Shown: positions 10,849-20,372, counted from the stretch's first letter. The stretch is 64,000 bases of DNA from Geminicoccaceae bacterium (GCA_020638465.1 JACKIM010000002.1:1426001-1490000); one strand, 5' to 3'. Notes: a model not told the origin generated them from the sequence alone. Numbers and translations are program-made.

Positions 10849-11960
10849 GCAAGACAGCACTGATCACCGGTGTCACCGGCCAGGATGGCGCCTATCTGGC
10901 CCGATTGCTGCTCGCCAGGGGCTACGAGGTCCACGGGATCAAGCGACGCAGCTCCTCATTCAATACCGCCCGTATCGACGACCTCTACGAGGAACACGGC
11001 GAATGCGGGGCACGCTTCTCGCTGCATCACGGCGATCTCACGGACGCCACCAACCTCATCCGCATCGTCCAGCAGGTGCAGCCTGACGAGATCTACAATC
11101 TGGCGGCACAGAGCCATGTGCAGGTCAGCTTCGACATGCCTGAATACACCGCCAGCGCGGACGGGACTGGCACGCTGCGCCTGCTTGAGGCAATCCGGAT
11201 CCTGGGACTCGAGAAAACGACCCGCTTCTATCAGGCGAGCACATCCGAGCTTTTCGGCGCGGCACCGGCACCGCAATGCGAATCCACGCCATTCCTGCCG
11301 CAGTCGCCCTATGCCACGGCCAAGCTCTACGCCTACTGGATCACACGCAATTATCGCGACGCCTACGGCATCCACGCCAGCAACGGCATCCTGTTCAATC
11401 ATGAAAGCCCGCTGCGCGGCGAGACCTTCGTCACCCGCAAGATCACCCGGGCAGTCGCCGCCATCGAGCATGGTCTGCAGGACTGCCTGCGTATCGGCAA
11501 TCTGGAGGCACGGCGCGACTGGGGCCATGCCCGCGATTTCGTCGAAGGCATGTGGCGCATGGTCCAGGCGGATCGCGCCGACGACTTCGTGCTGGCCACC
11601 GGCGAGTGCCACAGCGTGCGCGAATTCATCGAGCGGGCATTCGCGATCACCGGCCGCCAGATCATCTGGCGCGGCTCCGGAGTGGAGGAGCGCGGTATCG
11701 ACCGGCGCAGCAACACGGTGCTGATACGAGTGGATCAGAGATATTTCCGACCTCTCGAAGTTCACCACTTGAGGGGCGATGCGACGAGGGCTCGAACCCG
11801 CCTCGGATGGTCGCACCGCACCAGTTTCCACGAACTCGTTGCCGAGATGGTGATGGCCGATCTGGAGCGCCTCGACCGGGCGGACGCGCGCGCCCATGTC
11901 CGGGAGGCGGATGCACGCGTCCATGCAATGCGGCCCGGGACTCCGGAGGTCATCGGTTGA
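10845..11960 (+). CDS. gmd: GDP-mannose 4,6-dehydratase
   Basis: Converts GDP-D-mannose to GDP-4-keto-6-deoxy-D-mannose, the precursor of GDP-L-fucose and related deoxysugars. It is a 371-aa extended SDR enzyme. The NADP-binding GVTGQDGAYLARLLL is at the N-terminus, followed by GIKRRSSSFNT and the catalytic elements STSELFG and SPYATAKLYAYW (Tyr/Lys pair); FNHESPLRGETFVTRKI is diagnostic for Gmd. Four-base overlaps with the priming enzyme upstream and a one-base junction with fcl downstream make it part of one operon. Confidence 0.97.
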   Translation: MSKTALITGVTGQDGAYLARLLLARGYEVHGIKRRSSSFNTARIDDLYEEHGECGARFSLHHGDLTDATNLIRIVQQVQPDEIYNLAAQSHVQVSFDMPEYTASADGTGTLRLLEAIRILGLEKTTRFYQASTSELFGAAPAPQCESTPFLPQSPYATAKLYAYWITRNYRDAYGIHASNGILFNHESPLRGETFVTRKITRAVAAIEHGLQDCLRIGNLEARRDWGHARDFVEGMWRMVQADRADDFVLATGECHSVREFIERAFAITGRQIIWRGSGVEERGIDRRSNTVLIRVDQRYFRPLEVHHLRGDATRARTRLGWSHRTSFHELVAEMVMADLERLDRADARAHVREADARVHAMRPGTPEVIG

Positions 11961-12955
11961 TGTCGTTCGATTTCGAGCTTTTCCCCCTGCATGGCCGACG
12001 CGTCTATGTTGCCGGCCACAAGGGCATGGTCGGTTCCGCCATCTGCCGGCGGCTGGCGAGCGAACCTGTCGAGGTTGTCACCGCCGCGCGACACGAACTC
12101 GACCTGACACGTCAGGCGGATGTCCGCCGATGGATGGAGCGCATGTTGCCCGATGTGGTGATCCTCGCGGCGGCGAGGGTCGGCGGGATCCTCGCCAACG
12201 CCACGCGGCCCGTGGATTTCCTCGACGACAATCTTCGCATCGAGCTCAACGTCATCGGTGCGGCCTTCGAAACCGAGGTGAGCAAGCTGCTCTTTCTCGG
12301 CTCGTCCTGCATCTATCCGCGGATGGCGCCGCAGCCGATCGCCGAGGATGCGCTTCTTGGCGGACCGCTGGAGGAAACCAACCAGTGGTATGCCCTGGCG
12401 AAAATCGCCGGAGTGAAGCTGTGCGAGGCCTACCGCCGGCAATACGCCGCCGACTTCATCACGGCCATGCCGACCAACCTTTACGGACCGGGAGACAATT
12501 TCGACCTGCGTAGCAGCCATGTCCTTCCCGCCCTCATCCGCCGGATGCACGAGGCAAGGCTCGCCGGCGACGGATCGGTGACGATCTGGGGAACCGGTAC
12601 GCCGCGGCGCGAATTCCTTCATGTCGACGACCTGGCCGATGCCTGCATCCACCTCCTGAAACACCACTCGTCGGCAAGGCCCGTGAATGTCGGCTGCGGG
12701 CAGGATCTGACCGTTCTCGAACTCGCGCGGCGGGTTGCCGCCATTGTCGGCTTTCACGGCGATATCCTCACCGACCCCTCCATGCCCGACGGCACGCCAC
12801 GCAAATGTCTCGACGTCGGTGCGCTTGCCGGGACGGGCTGGAAGCCGCTCATCGGCCTCGATGAAGGTATCGCTGCGACCTATCGCTGGTTCCTCGAACA
12901 TCACGCCGACCATGGAACCCCGCGGCGTCTGGCACGGGAGCGAATTCCGGCATGA
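11960..12955 (+). CDS. fcl: GDP-L-fucose synthase
   Basis: Bifunctional 3,5-epimerase/4-reductase completing GDP-L-fucose synthesis from the Gmd product, 331 aa. It shows the NADP motif GHKGMVGSAICRRL, AAARVGGI, SSCIYPRMAPQP and the YALAKIAGVKLCEAY catalytic Tyr/Lys region; PTNLYGPGDNFD is typical of GDP-fucose synthases. The start at 11960 shares its A with the gmd stop and has GGAGGT 9 bases upstream. The open frame extends further 5' but only inside gmd. Having gmd and fcl adjacent strongly suggests that the polysaccharide contains fucose or an isomer. Confidence 0.96.
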   Translation: MSFDFELFPLHGRRVYVAGHKGMVGSAICRRLASEPVEVVTAARHELDLTRQADVRRWMERMLPDVVILAAARVGGILANATRPVDFLDDNLRIELNVIGAAFETEVSKLLFLGSSCIYPRMAPQPIAEDALLGGPLEETNQWYALAKIAGVKLCEAYRRQYAADFITAMPTNLYGPGDNFDLRSSHVLPALIRRMHEARLAGDGSVTIWGTGTPRREFLHVDDLADACIHLLKHHSSARPVNVGCGQDLTVLELARRVAAIVGFHGDILTDPSMPDGTPRKCLDVGALAGTGWKPLIGLDEGIAATYRWFLEHHADHGTPRRLARERIPA

Positions 12956-13028
12956 CAACCATACCCGTATCGCCTGCACGCTCGCAGCTTGGCATCAGCG
13001 AACATGCTTCGAAAAGGAGTAAGGCGGC

Positions 13029-13649
13029 ATGAGCGGGTCCACCGTTTCGGACCGTCCGCGGATCGACCGCGAACGACGCCGGCCGACCGGCATGCCCCTT
13101 GTTCTCGGCGACGGGCGGCAGCGCGCAAGGCGCATCCGCGCCCACGATCTTTCCACCTTCGAACGTCCACGGATTCCCGGCAATCGCTCGCGGATCTGGC
13201 AGGCGGCCTGGTATCTGGTCAATGCCACGATCTTCCGCGGACATCTCCTCGGCCTGCTGCCGTCACGCTACAAGGCGGCGATCCTGCGCCTGTTCGGCGC
13301 AAGGGTCGGCCGTTCGGTAGTCATCAAGCCGGGATTGAACATCAAATATCCGTGGTTTGTCGAGATCGGCGATCATGTGTGGCTGGGCGAAGCCGCATGG
13401 ATCGACAATCACTGCGCGGTGCGCATCGGCGACCATGTCTGCATCAGTCAGGGAGCCCGCCTGTTCACCGGCAATCACGACTGGAACGACGAGGCGTTCG
13501 GCTTCTTCTGCCGGCCGGTGACGGTCGGGCGTTCGGCGTGGGTGGGAGCCTTCGCCGTTCTCCTTCCCGGCACATCGGTTCCCCCCGGAACGGTCATCAT
13601 GGCGGGCCTGCGCTATGGCCCGCAAAGCGGTGGAAGCGGATCGGCATGA
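13029..13649 (+). CDS. WcaF-like colanic-acid-type O-acetyltransferase
   Basis: Left-handed beta-helix acetyltransferase, 206 aa, likely acetylating a sugar of the repeat unit in the cytosol. The stretch PSRYKAAILRLFGARVG, then IKPGLNIKYPWFVEIGDHVW, and CISQGARLFTGNHDWN with the catalytic-type His match the WcaF subgroup. The N-terminal ~45 residues are an Arg-rich extension. The C-terminus is atypical: after GTSVPPGTVIMAG it leaves the usual hexapeptide coil and ends in a Gly/Ser tail instead of the common GNPA region. AAGGAG precedes the ATG by 9-10 bases, and the stop overlaps wzx by ATGA, so the gene looks intact. Confidence 0.85.
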   Translation: MSGSTVSDRPRIDRERRRPTGMPLVLGDGRQRARRIRAHDLSTFERPRIPGNRSRIWQAAWYLVNATIFRGHLLGLLPSRYKAAILRLFGARVGRSVVIKPGLNIKYPWFVEIGDHVWLGEAAWIDNHCAVRIGDHVCISQGARLFTGNHDWNDEAFGFFCRPVTVGRSAWVGAFAVLLPGTSVPPGTVIMAGLRYGPQSGGSGSA

Positions 13650-15013
13650 GCTGGCCGCGAGCGGGCCGTCCGCCCTTCACTTCCCTTTTGTCCAGTGCCC
13701 TTGCCGTGTTCACGATCCGGGCTGTTCTCGCATTGGCAATGTTCGTCACAATGACATTATTAGCGCGGATCCTCGGACCGTCCGGCTTCGGCCGCTATTC
13801 GACGATCCTTGCCATCGTCGCACTTGCGGGTCTGCCGCTGTCGATGGGCATTCCGCAAGGCATCGTGCAGATCCTGCCGGCCGCCCTCACCGGAGGTCCG
13901 GCGACCGCGCCGGCTGCGGCCGCATCATGGGCCCTGCGCATGACAACCTTCTCCGGACTCGCCGGCGGATTTGTCGCGATCGCCATCGCCGGCCTTCTGG
14001 CGACGCTCGATCTGGCAAGTTTCACCCATGGGGCGATCATCGCGCTGTGCCTGCCGCTGGCAGTCGTCACTCTTACCTGCAGCGGGATCATCCGCGGACT
14101 CGACCGGCCGGTGCTGGCCATGTTGCCCGAACTGCTCGGTCGTACCGGACCGCTGCCGGCCATACTGCTTGCCTGCATCGCCCTGGGCTTCACACCCGAC
14201 CTCGACGCAGCGCTCGCCCTGCAGTGCCTGGGCATGGCGGCCGGCTGCGGCCTTGCCTTTGTCTTCGCACTTGATGCACTGGATATCCTGCCGGCAGGCG
14301 GCCGTGCATCCGGCCAGTCAACCGAATGGCTCGCCATCTGCTGGCCGCTGATGGCCGTCAGCATCGGTGGAGCGGTCATGACACAGGCCGATCTGGTGAT
14401 GGTCGCCACCCTGCTGGGACCGGAAGAAGCCGGCCTGTACCGCACCGCGGTCCTGGCAGCGCTGGCAACGCCGATGGCGCTGGCCGCCCTGCTCCAGCCC
14501 GCGGTACCGCGTATGGCCCGTCTCCATGCCCGCCGCGACGACCGGGGCCTGCAAGTGCTCACGAGCTCGATCACGCTCTGGGCGAGCTTGCTCACGCTGC
14601 CGGTGGCGGGCCTGCTCCTGATCGGCGCCGGCCCCATACTGACCCTGGCCTTCGGCGGTGACTTTGTCGGTGCGTCGACATCCCTTCGCATCCTCGTCGC
14701 CGGCCAGTTCGTCAACGTGCTGTGCGGGCCGGTCATGGTCCTGTTGCAGGTTACGGGCTCACAGGGACTGGTGGCACGGACCTTTGCCATCTGCGCGGGT
14801 GCCAACCTGCTGCTGAACGCCATCCTCATCCCCACCCTTGGCGTCGATGGGGCGGCTGCGGCAACGGTCATCTCGATGGTGAGCTGGAACGTCCATCTGG
14901 TCATGGCCGCACGGCGCAACCGGTCGATCTCCACCAGCATCTTGGCCTGCCGCGCCCTTGCGCCGCGCGCCATCTTCCATCCGGATGCATCCATCAAGGA
15001 CGTCAGCGCATGA
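13646..15013 (+). CDS. polysaccharide flippase (Wzx/MATE-like)
   Basis: Predicted inner-membrane flippase that moves undecaprenyl-linked repeat units to the periplasm, 455 aa with about twelve to fourteen hydrophobic helices. The segment LLARILGPSGFGRYSTILAI near the N-terminus is the classic opening of the polysaccharide_synt family. ADLVMVATLLGPEEAGLYR and LGVDGAAAATVIS are the corresponding mid and C-terminal signatures. I set the start at the ATG that overlaps the acetyltransferase stop (ATGA). The open frame runs further upstream, but only antiparallel to family homology. It also overlaps the next gene by ATGA. Confidence 0.9.
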   Translation: MSWPRAGRPPFTSLLSSALAVFTIRAVLALAMFVTMTLLARILGPSGFGRYSTILAIVALAGLPLSMGIPQGIVQILPAALTGGPATAPAAAASWALRMTTFSGLAGGFVAIAIAGLLATLDLASFTHGAIIALCLPLAVVTLTCSGIIRGLDRPVLAMLPELLGRTGPLPAILLACIALGFTPDLDAALALQCLGMAAGCGLAFVFALDALDILPAGGRASGQSTEWLAICWPLMAVSIGGAVMTQADLVMVATLLGPEEAGLYRTAVLAALATPMALAALLQPAVPRMARLHARRDDRGLQVLTSSITLWASLLTLPVAGLLLIGAGPILTLAFGGDFVGASTSLRILVAGQFVNVLCGPVMVLLQVTGSQGLVARTFAICAGANLLLNAILIPTLGVDGAAAATVISMVSWNVHLVMAARRNRSISTSILACRALAPRAIFHPDASIKDVSA

Positions 15014-15990
15014 CCCCCGCCCCCGTCTTCCTCTTCTCCGCGCCGCGCGCCGGATCGACCTGGCTGCAACGGCTCATCGGCAGCCATCCGGACGTCTGCA
15101 CCCTGAACGAGCCATGGTTCCTGCTGCCGCTGATCTACATGCGCAGGCGGCGCGGCATATCCTCGGAATACTGGCAGGACACCTGCGGCAAGGCCGTCAA
15201 CGAACTGATCGACAGGCTTGACGGCGGTGAGGAGGTCTTCGACGCCGGTGTGCGCGCCTTCGCCGGGACGGTCCACAGGGCCGCTGCCCATCGTGGCGAG
15301 CGGTATTTCCTCGACAAGACGCCGCGCTATGCACTGATCGTCGACGATATCGAGCGTATCTTTCCCGATGCGAAGCTGATCTTCCTGTGGCGGAATCCTC
15401 TGTCGATCATATCGTCCATGATCGAAATGAGTGGCGATCGCTGGCTTGTGCCACGCTTTGATATTGATCTTATCGAAGGCATTCCACGATTGGTAGATAC
15501 TGCCGAACGCCTGGGTGAGAGGGCCTTGTGCGTCCGCTACGAAGACCTGCTCGAAGACCGCGATGCGGTTCTGCGCCGGACTTTCGACCACCTCGGATTG
15601 CCGTTCGATCCCACTGTTCTCAACGCCAACCGTTCCGGCGTCGCACCGGGTCTCATGGGTGACGCCAAGTCGGGAAGCATGGACGGCCTTGCCACGGACC
15701 GCCAGCTCGGCGGCTGGCACCAAAGGTTGTCCGGACCGCTGCGCCGTCGCTGGGCCCGACGCTATCTCGACGGTCTCGGCCCGCGCCGTCTCGCGTTCAT
15801 GGGCTACGATGCAGCCGACCTCGACCTCGACCTTGCCGACGGCCGCTGCCCGCCACGGCAGTGGCTGGGTGATCTCGCCTGTCGCGCCTACAGCGCCACA
15901 TTTCACAGCCTTCATGCAGAATATCCGCTCAAGCGCATGGCCATGCGCTGGGCTGGCCGCGAGCACGGTCGCCAGTTCGGCATGATCTGA
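15010..15990 (+). CDS. sulfotransferase family protein
   Basis: Predicted PAPS-dependent sulfotransferase, 326 aa. The 5'-phosphosulfate-binding loop is at the N-terminus (APRAGSTWLQRL, residues about 9-20). The 3'-phosphate-binding region corresponds to KLIFLWRNPLSIISSM, and VRYEDLLEDRDAVLRRTFDHLGLP is the typical C-terminal signature. It sits between wzx and a glycosyltransferase and is coupled to wzx by ATGA, so its acceptor is probably the exopolysaccharide repeat unit. Two more sulfotransferases occur in locus 2. The acceptor is inferred from context only. Confidence 0.88.
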   Translation: MTPAPVFLFSAPRAGSTWLQRLIGSHPDVCTLNEPWFLLPLIYMRRRRGISSEYWQDTCGKAVNELIDRLDGGEEVFDAGVRAFAGTVHRAAAHRGERYFLDKTPRYALIVDDIERIFPDAKLIFLWRNPLSIISSMIEMSGDRWLVPRFDIDLIEGIPRLVDTAERLGERALCVRYEDLLEDRDAVLRRTFDHLGLPFDPTVLNANRSGVAPGLMGDAKSGSMDGLATDRQLGGWHQRLSGPLRRRWARRYLDGLGPRRLAFMGYDAADLDLDLADGRCPPRQWLGDLACRAYSATFHSLHAEYPLKRMAMRWAGREHGRQFGMI

Positions 15991-16002
15991 CGCAGGTGAT
16001 TT

Positions 16003-16803
16003 ATGACCATTTCCACCTTTCCCCGATTGTCGATCATCACCGTGACCCGCAACGCCCGGACGGCACTGCTGCGGACGGCGCGATCCATCGCTCCGCTCGC
16101 CGCCCGTCTCGATCTGGAGTGGATCGTCGTCGACGGTGCCTCCGGCGACGGCACGCGCATGTGGCTGGAAAGCCGCGACGAGCCCTGGCTGCGGAGCACC
16201 AGCGAGGCCGATGCCGGCCTCTATGACGCCATGAACAAGGGGATCGACCGCGCGCGGGGCCAATTCCTCTGGTTCGTCAATGCCGGCGACGAGGTGGCCG
16301 ATGCCGCGGCACTCGCTGCCATCATCGACACATGCCCCCCCGACCTTGCGGACAGGGTGCTGTTTGCCGACTGCCTCGAACGGGAGACGGACGGATCGCT
16401 GCTGCTCAAGACCGCCCGCGATCCCGCCTGGCTGACCTACGGACTGTTCGCCCATCACCAGGGAATGCTGTTCGGCCGAAACGCCATCGCCGGTTACCGG
16501 TACCAGCAGCGCTTTTCGATCGCCGCCGATTTCGCGCTCGTCGCCCGCATGTGGCGCGACGGCATCGCATTCGAGCGGATCCGCGGCCCGCTTGCCGTGT
16601 TCGAACGTGGCGGAGCCTCGGCCACCCACGCGCTCACCGGCCTGATCGAGCAGGCGCGCGCACGGCACGAGGCGCTGGGTCTGCCGCTGTGGCGGGTGGC
16701 GGCCATCGCCGCGGCCCAGCTCGCCGCCATCGCTTTCCGCAGGTCCTGCCCCGCGCTCTATGACAGGCTGCGCTTCCGGCGGCCGCAAACGGCACCCGCA
16801 TGA
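16003..16803 (+). CDS. family 2 glycosyltransferase, WcaE-like
   Basis: Cytosolic GT-A fold glycosyltransferase, 266 aa. It has the N-terminal SIITVTRNARTALLRTARSI, the nucleotide-binding IVVDGASGDGT and the motif SEADAGLYDAMNKGIDRARG. The last is strongly reminiscent of WcaE and other colanic-acid-type transferases. FVNAGDEV replaces the usual DxD region. AGGTGA lies just before the ATG, and its stop overlaps the downstream Wzy-like gene by ATGA. It is expected to add one sugar to the lipid-linked repeat unit. Confidence 0.88.
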   Translation: MTISTFPRLSIITVTRNARTALLRTARSIAPLAARLDLEWIVVDGASGDGTRMWLESRDEPWLRSTSEADAGLYDAMNKGIDRARGQFLWFVNAGDEVADAAALAAIIDTCPPDLADRVLFADCLERETDGSLLLKTARDPAWLTYGLFAHHQGMLFGRNAIAGYRYQQRFSIAADFALVARMWRDGIAFERIRGPLAVFERGGASATHALTGLIEQARARHEALGLPLWRVAAIAAAQLAAIAFRRSCPALYDRLRFRRPQTAPA

Positions 16804-18191
16804 CCCTTCCCGTGGCAGAGACCGGATCCCGCTCACAGGGCCAACCCCTCCGACTCGCGGCATGGCTGGCGCTGGGGGCGACCTATGGCGGCCTCAGTTC
16901 GCCTACGCCGGACATCATCGGCATTGCAGAGATGGTCGTCGGCGGGCTCCTGATCGCAACGGTCGGCATTCAGTCCCTGAAGAAATTCGCCGAAGTTGCA
17001 CGACCCCGCTCGGCCACCGCAGACCGCTCGCTGGCCGACCTCGGGCTCGCCACCCTGCTCGCCACCCTCCCGCTGCTCGTCGGCATCGGCCGCGGCAACC
17101 ATCCCGCCGATATCGCCCGCGACCTGATCCCGGCCCTCTATTTCCTCATCCCGCTGCTGATCGTGCGGGCCGGCTGCCCGCACCAGCCGATCATTCCCGC
17201 GCTGACGGCGTCCCTGCTGGTCGCCGGCAGCGCCTTCTCCGTCCGCCACATGCTTTCCGACGATTTCTCCCTCGCCAGCCTCGGCACGCAGACCTTCTAC
17301 GGTTCGATGGACTATTTCGTCCTCGATCCCGCCGTGCTGTTCACCGCCGCGTTCGGACTGTCCCTGTTCCTCCTCACCCTGCTCGACCGTCCCACGCCCC
17401 TGCGGATCCTCCTCGGGGTCCTGCTGTGCACCGCTCCGATCATGGCCATCGGTGCCACGGTGATACGATCGCAGATCGGCATCCTGCTCGCCATCGGCCT
17501 GTTCTGCATCCTGCGTTCGTTGCGCATTTCGCTGGCTTCGCTGATCGGCATCGTTCTCGCCATGGCGATCTTCACCCTCGCCCTCCTGCTGTTCGGCGAC
17601 CACCTCAGCGGACTGTTCGACCTCATCGAGCGCAAGCAGGCCGCGGTCGGCCTCGCCAATGGCCGGATGCTGGAGATCCATGCGGTATGGTCGGAAATGA
17701 CCGCCCGCTGGGACCTTCTCCTCTTCGGCAAGGGCTGGGGCGGCACCATCGTCCACCCGCTCGGACTGGCCGGGCAGGAATGGCGCTTCGTCCATGTCTT
17801 CCCGCTCTACCTGCTGATGAAGGTGGGACTGACCGGCATCGCGATCCTGGCCCCCCTGCTCCTGCACCTCGCCCGCGCAGCCTTGACGCTCCTGCGCCAG
17901 CCCGGCCTGCCGGTCGCCGAACGGGCCATGGCGCTCGGCTGCACGGCCTCGATCCTCGTCAACGTCACCGTCAGCGCCGGTTTCAAGATGCTCAGCATCG
18001 GCCTCGTCACCGCCCTGCTGCTGTCCCTGTCGGCGCGGCACCGTCACCAGCCGCGCATCACCCCGACGCTCTCCTCTCCTCACAGGCCGGTCGTGACCCT
18101 GCTGCCGCCCGGCTTGCCGGCGCAGACCGTCGGGGCCGCACCGCGCCGGAACGCCGGAACCCGCACCCGGCCAGCACCAGCGGCCCGGTGA
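16800..18191 (+). CDS. Wzy-like polysaccharide polymerase (membrane protein)
   Basis: Polytopic protein of 463 aa with about ten to eleven hydrophobic helices and no catalytic motif I can name with certainty. The layout (periplasmic loop with LLLFGKGWGGTIVHP and FVHVFPLYLLMKVGLTG between late helices) is that of Wzy/O-antigen polymerase-like proteins. Its position at the end of a gmd-fcl-wcaF-wzx-glycosyltransferase operon fits the polymerase role. The final ~50 residues are a Pro/Arg-rich tail that overlaps the antisense ORF at 18080-18820, so the exact C-terminus is less certain than the rest. Confidence 0.75.
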   Translation: MTLPVAETGSRSQGQPLRLAAWLALGATYGGLSSPTPDIIGIAEMVVGGLLIATVGIQSLKKFAEVARPRSATADRSLADLGLATLLATLPLLVGIGRGNHPADIARDLIPALYFLIPLLIVRAGCPHQPIIPALTASLLVAGSAFSVRHMLSDDFSLASLGTQTFYGSMDYFVLDPAVLFTAAFGLSLFLLTLLDRPTPLRILLGVLLCTAPIMAIGATVIRSQIGILLAIGLFCILRSLRISLASLIGIVLAMAIFTLALLLFGDHLSGLFDLIERKQAAVGLANGRMLEIHAVWSEMTARWDLLLFGKGWGGTIVHPLGLAGQEWRFVHVFPLYLLMKVGLTGIAILAPLLLHLARAALTLLRQPGLPVAERAMALGCTASILVNVTVSAGFKMLSIGLVTALLLSLSARHRHQPRITPTLSSPHRPVVTLLPPGLPAQTVGAAPRRNAGTRTRPAPAAR

Positions 18192-18820
18192 CGGCGGTCA
18201 CCAGGCTTGTCGGAATGACGGGAGAAACGGGCTGCCGGCGGGCCGCGGGCGCGCCTGACCGCCTGCCTGCAACACGTGGCAGCGGCGGTGAACGGGCGCG
18301 GACCCGCCGCCACCCATCCCACCGGCGCGATCGTCGCCGCGGCCAGCTCGTCGAGCAGTGCGGCGGTCAGGCGCCTGTGCCACAGGGCGTCGATATCGGG
18401 ATCGACGGCTGCATCGGTCGGATGCGATAGCTCCTTCCGGTTGCGCCGCTGCCGGAAGGAGGCCAGCAGCAGGCCCACCGCCTCGCGCGGATCGCGGCCC
18501 TCGGCGTGGTCGAACCATGCCTGCCGCAGCAGCCGGGTCTCCCCGGCGGTCAGCGCCAGTTCCACCGAGCGGGCCGTGATGAACGCGTCGAGCACGGGCC
18601 CGAAGCGCCGACGCGCGCGGCGGCCGCCCATGATCCTGACCCGGCCGGCCAGCAACCGGAACGCGTGAAGGGCCATGTCGGACACGACCGCGAAAGCCGG
18701 GTGCCCACCTTCCGGCGAACGACCCCGGTGGCCAGCAAGCAACCGGCATGTTCGCCGCAGCGCACCACGCAACCGCAGGCCCGCGATATGTCCGATGAAC
18801 TCCTTCATGTTCCCATGCAT
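18080..18820 (-). CDS. hypothetical Arg-rich protein, convergent with the Wzy-like gene
   Basis: I do not recognise a family. The frame is open for about 245 residues. The N-terminal two-thirds look protein-like (MALHAFRLLAGRVRIMGG, then LTAGETRLLRQAWFDHAEG, then ALWHRRLTAALLDELAA), with alternating hydrophobic and basic residues that could form amphipathic helices. The last ~70 residues are Arg/Gly/Pro-rich and overlap the 3' end of the Wzy-like gene by 112 bases. The start could be the ATG at 18820 or 18808; no clear ribosome site is visible. It may be a decayed or spurious ORF. Confidence 0.4.
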   Translation of the reverse strand: MHGNMKEFIGHIAGLRLRGALRRTCRLLAGHRGRSPEGGHPAFAVVSDMALHAFRLLAGRVRIMGGRRARRRFGPVLDAFITARSVELALTAGETRLLRQAWFDHAEGRDPREAVGLLLASFRQRRNRKELSHPTDAAVDPDIDALWHRRLTAALLDELAAATIAPVGWVAAGPRPFTAAATCCRQAVRRARGPPAARFSRHSDKPGDRRHRAAGAGRVRVPAFRRGAAPTVCAGKPGGSRVTTGL

Positions 18821-19071
18821 GACATGAGCGGATGGCAAAATCAAGGATTAAATTCTTATATCGAAATCTGCCACTTGCAATCCACCCCTCACCCTTGCGG
18901 ATGGCTTCCCACGATCGGCGCCGAACTCAACCGGTGCGCCAGCGCCACCAGCGCCGATTGCCGGTTCGTGCCGGTCTTGTCGAACATCCGTGCCAGATGG
19001 GTCTTGGCGGTGGTCCGGGCAATCCCGAGATTTTCAGCCGCCTGGCCGATATCGTCACCCAGGACGATCCG

Positions 19072-19080
19072 CTCCAGCAA
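19072..19080. repeat. left copy of 9-bp target-site duplication
   Basis: CTCCAGCAA immediately precedes the element. The identical copy follows it at 20406-20414. A 9-bp duplication is within the 8-9 bp range known for IS256-family elements. Confidence 0.95.
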
Positions 19081-19113
19081 GGGCCTGTCAGGAATTTCGT
19101 GTACGGGCGATGA
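19081..19113 (+). repeat. left terminal inverted repeat of the IS
   Basis: This 33-base end is the perfect reverse complement of 20373-20405. Similarity ends sharply at base 34. Confidence 0.95.
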
Positions 19114-19137
19114 TGATGGAAAGAGAGGAACCATCAC

Positions 19138-20358
19138 ATGCCAGCACGCAAGAAGCCTACGCAACGTGAGCGACTGATCGACCAGTTGCTTGTTGGGCAA
19201 GATCCCTCGACGCTGTTCGACAAGGGAGGATTGCTTGATGAGCTCAAACGGCAATTGGCCGAGCGGGCGTTGAACGCCGAGATGGATCATCACCTGGCTG
19301 GCGAAGCGAGCGAGGGGAAATCCAACAGCCGCAATGGCTACAGCTCCAAGACGGTGATCACGGACAGTGGCAAGTTCGGGATTGCGGTGCCACGTGACCG
19401 GTTATCGACCTTTGATCCGCAGCTCATCGCGAAATATCGCCGGCGACTGCCGGGCTTCGACGAAAAGATCATCTCGATGTACGCCCGCGGCATGACGGTC
19501 AGGGAGATCCGCGGTCATCTGGACGAGATTTATGGCGTTGACGTCTCCCCCGAGCTGATCAGTGCCGTGACCGACGACATCCTGGACGAGGTTGCCGAAT
19601 GGCAGAACCGGCCGCTGGAAAGCCTTTATCCGCTGGTCTTTTTCGATGCCTTGAGGGTCAAGATCCGCGACGAGGGGATGGTCCGCAACAAGGCGGTCTA
19701 TGTCGCGCTCGGCGTTCGGCTCGACGGCCAGAAGGAGATCCTCGGGCTCTGGATCGAACAGACAGAGGGCGCGAAATTCTGGCTGCGGGTGATGAACGAG
19801 CTGAAAAACCGGGGCATCGAGGATATCCTGATCGCGATCGTCGATGGCCTGAAGGGGTTTCCGGAGGCGATCACGGCCGTGTTCCCGCAGACCCAGGTCC
19901 AGACCTGCATCGTTCATCTGATCCGCAACTCATTGGATTTCGTCAGCTACAAGGACCGCCGGGCCGTCGCCGCCGAGCTGAAGACCGTCTACCGGGCCAA
20001 GGACGCCGACGCCGGAATGGCGGCGCTGGAGGCGTTCGATGCTGGAATTTGGGGGCAAAAATACCCGGCCATTGCCATGTCCTGGCGTCGCAACTGGCAG
20101 GCCGTCATTCCGTTCTTCGCCTTTGCCGACGACGTTCGCCGGATCATCTACACCACCAACGCGATCGAAGCCCTGAACAGCAAACTGCGACGCGCGGTGC
20201 GAACCCGTGGTCATTTCCCGAATGACGAGAGCGCCATGAAGCTGCTCTTCCTGGTCTTGAACCTGGCCGAAAAGGAGTGGAGAATGCCGCCACGCGAATG
20301 GGCCATGGCCAAGGCACAGTTCGCCATTCTCTTCGAAGACCGCCTCCGGGCCGCCTGA
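19138..20358 (+). CDS. IS256-family (mutator-type) transposase
   Basis: DDE transposase acting on the element's 33-bp ends, 406 aa, the usual length for the family. Family landmarks are the N-terminal NSRNGYSSKTV and VPRDRLSTFDP, the first Asp in FFDALRVKIRDEG, the second Asp in IVDGLKGFPEAI followed by QTCIVHLIRNSLDFVS, and the Glu in YTTNAIEALNSKLRR. GAGAGGAACC lies about 10 bases before the ATG. The frame is uninterrupted, so it should be functional. Confidence 0.97.
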   Translation: MPARKKPTQRERLIDQLLVGQDPSTLFDKGGLLDELKRQLAERALNAEMDHHLAGEASEGKSNSRNGYSSKTVITDSGKFGIAVPRDRLSTFDPQLIAKYRRRLPGFDEKIISMYARGMTVREIRGHLDEIYGVDVSPELISAVTDDILDEVAEWQNRPLESLYPLVFFDALRVKIRDEGMVRNKAVYVALGVRLDGQKEILGLWIEQTEGAKFWLRVMNELKNRGIEDILIAIVDGLKGFPEAITAVFPQTQVQTCIVHLIRNSLDFVSYKDRRAVAAELKTVYRAKDADAGMAALEAFDAGIWGQKYPAIAMSWRRNWQAVIPFFAFADDVRRIIYTTNAIEALNSKLRRAVRTRGHFPNDESAMKLLFLVLNLAEKEWRMPPREWAMAKAQFAILFEDRLRAA

Positions 20359-20372
20359 AAATCATGATCAAT

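Noticed and set aside
13795..16863. A minus-strand open frame of more than 1000 codons
   Set aside because: It runs antisense through the Wzx, sulfotransferase and glycosyltransferase genes, has no family motifs, and reflects GC-rich third positions on the real strand.
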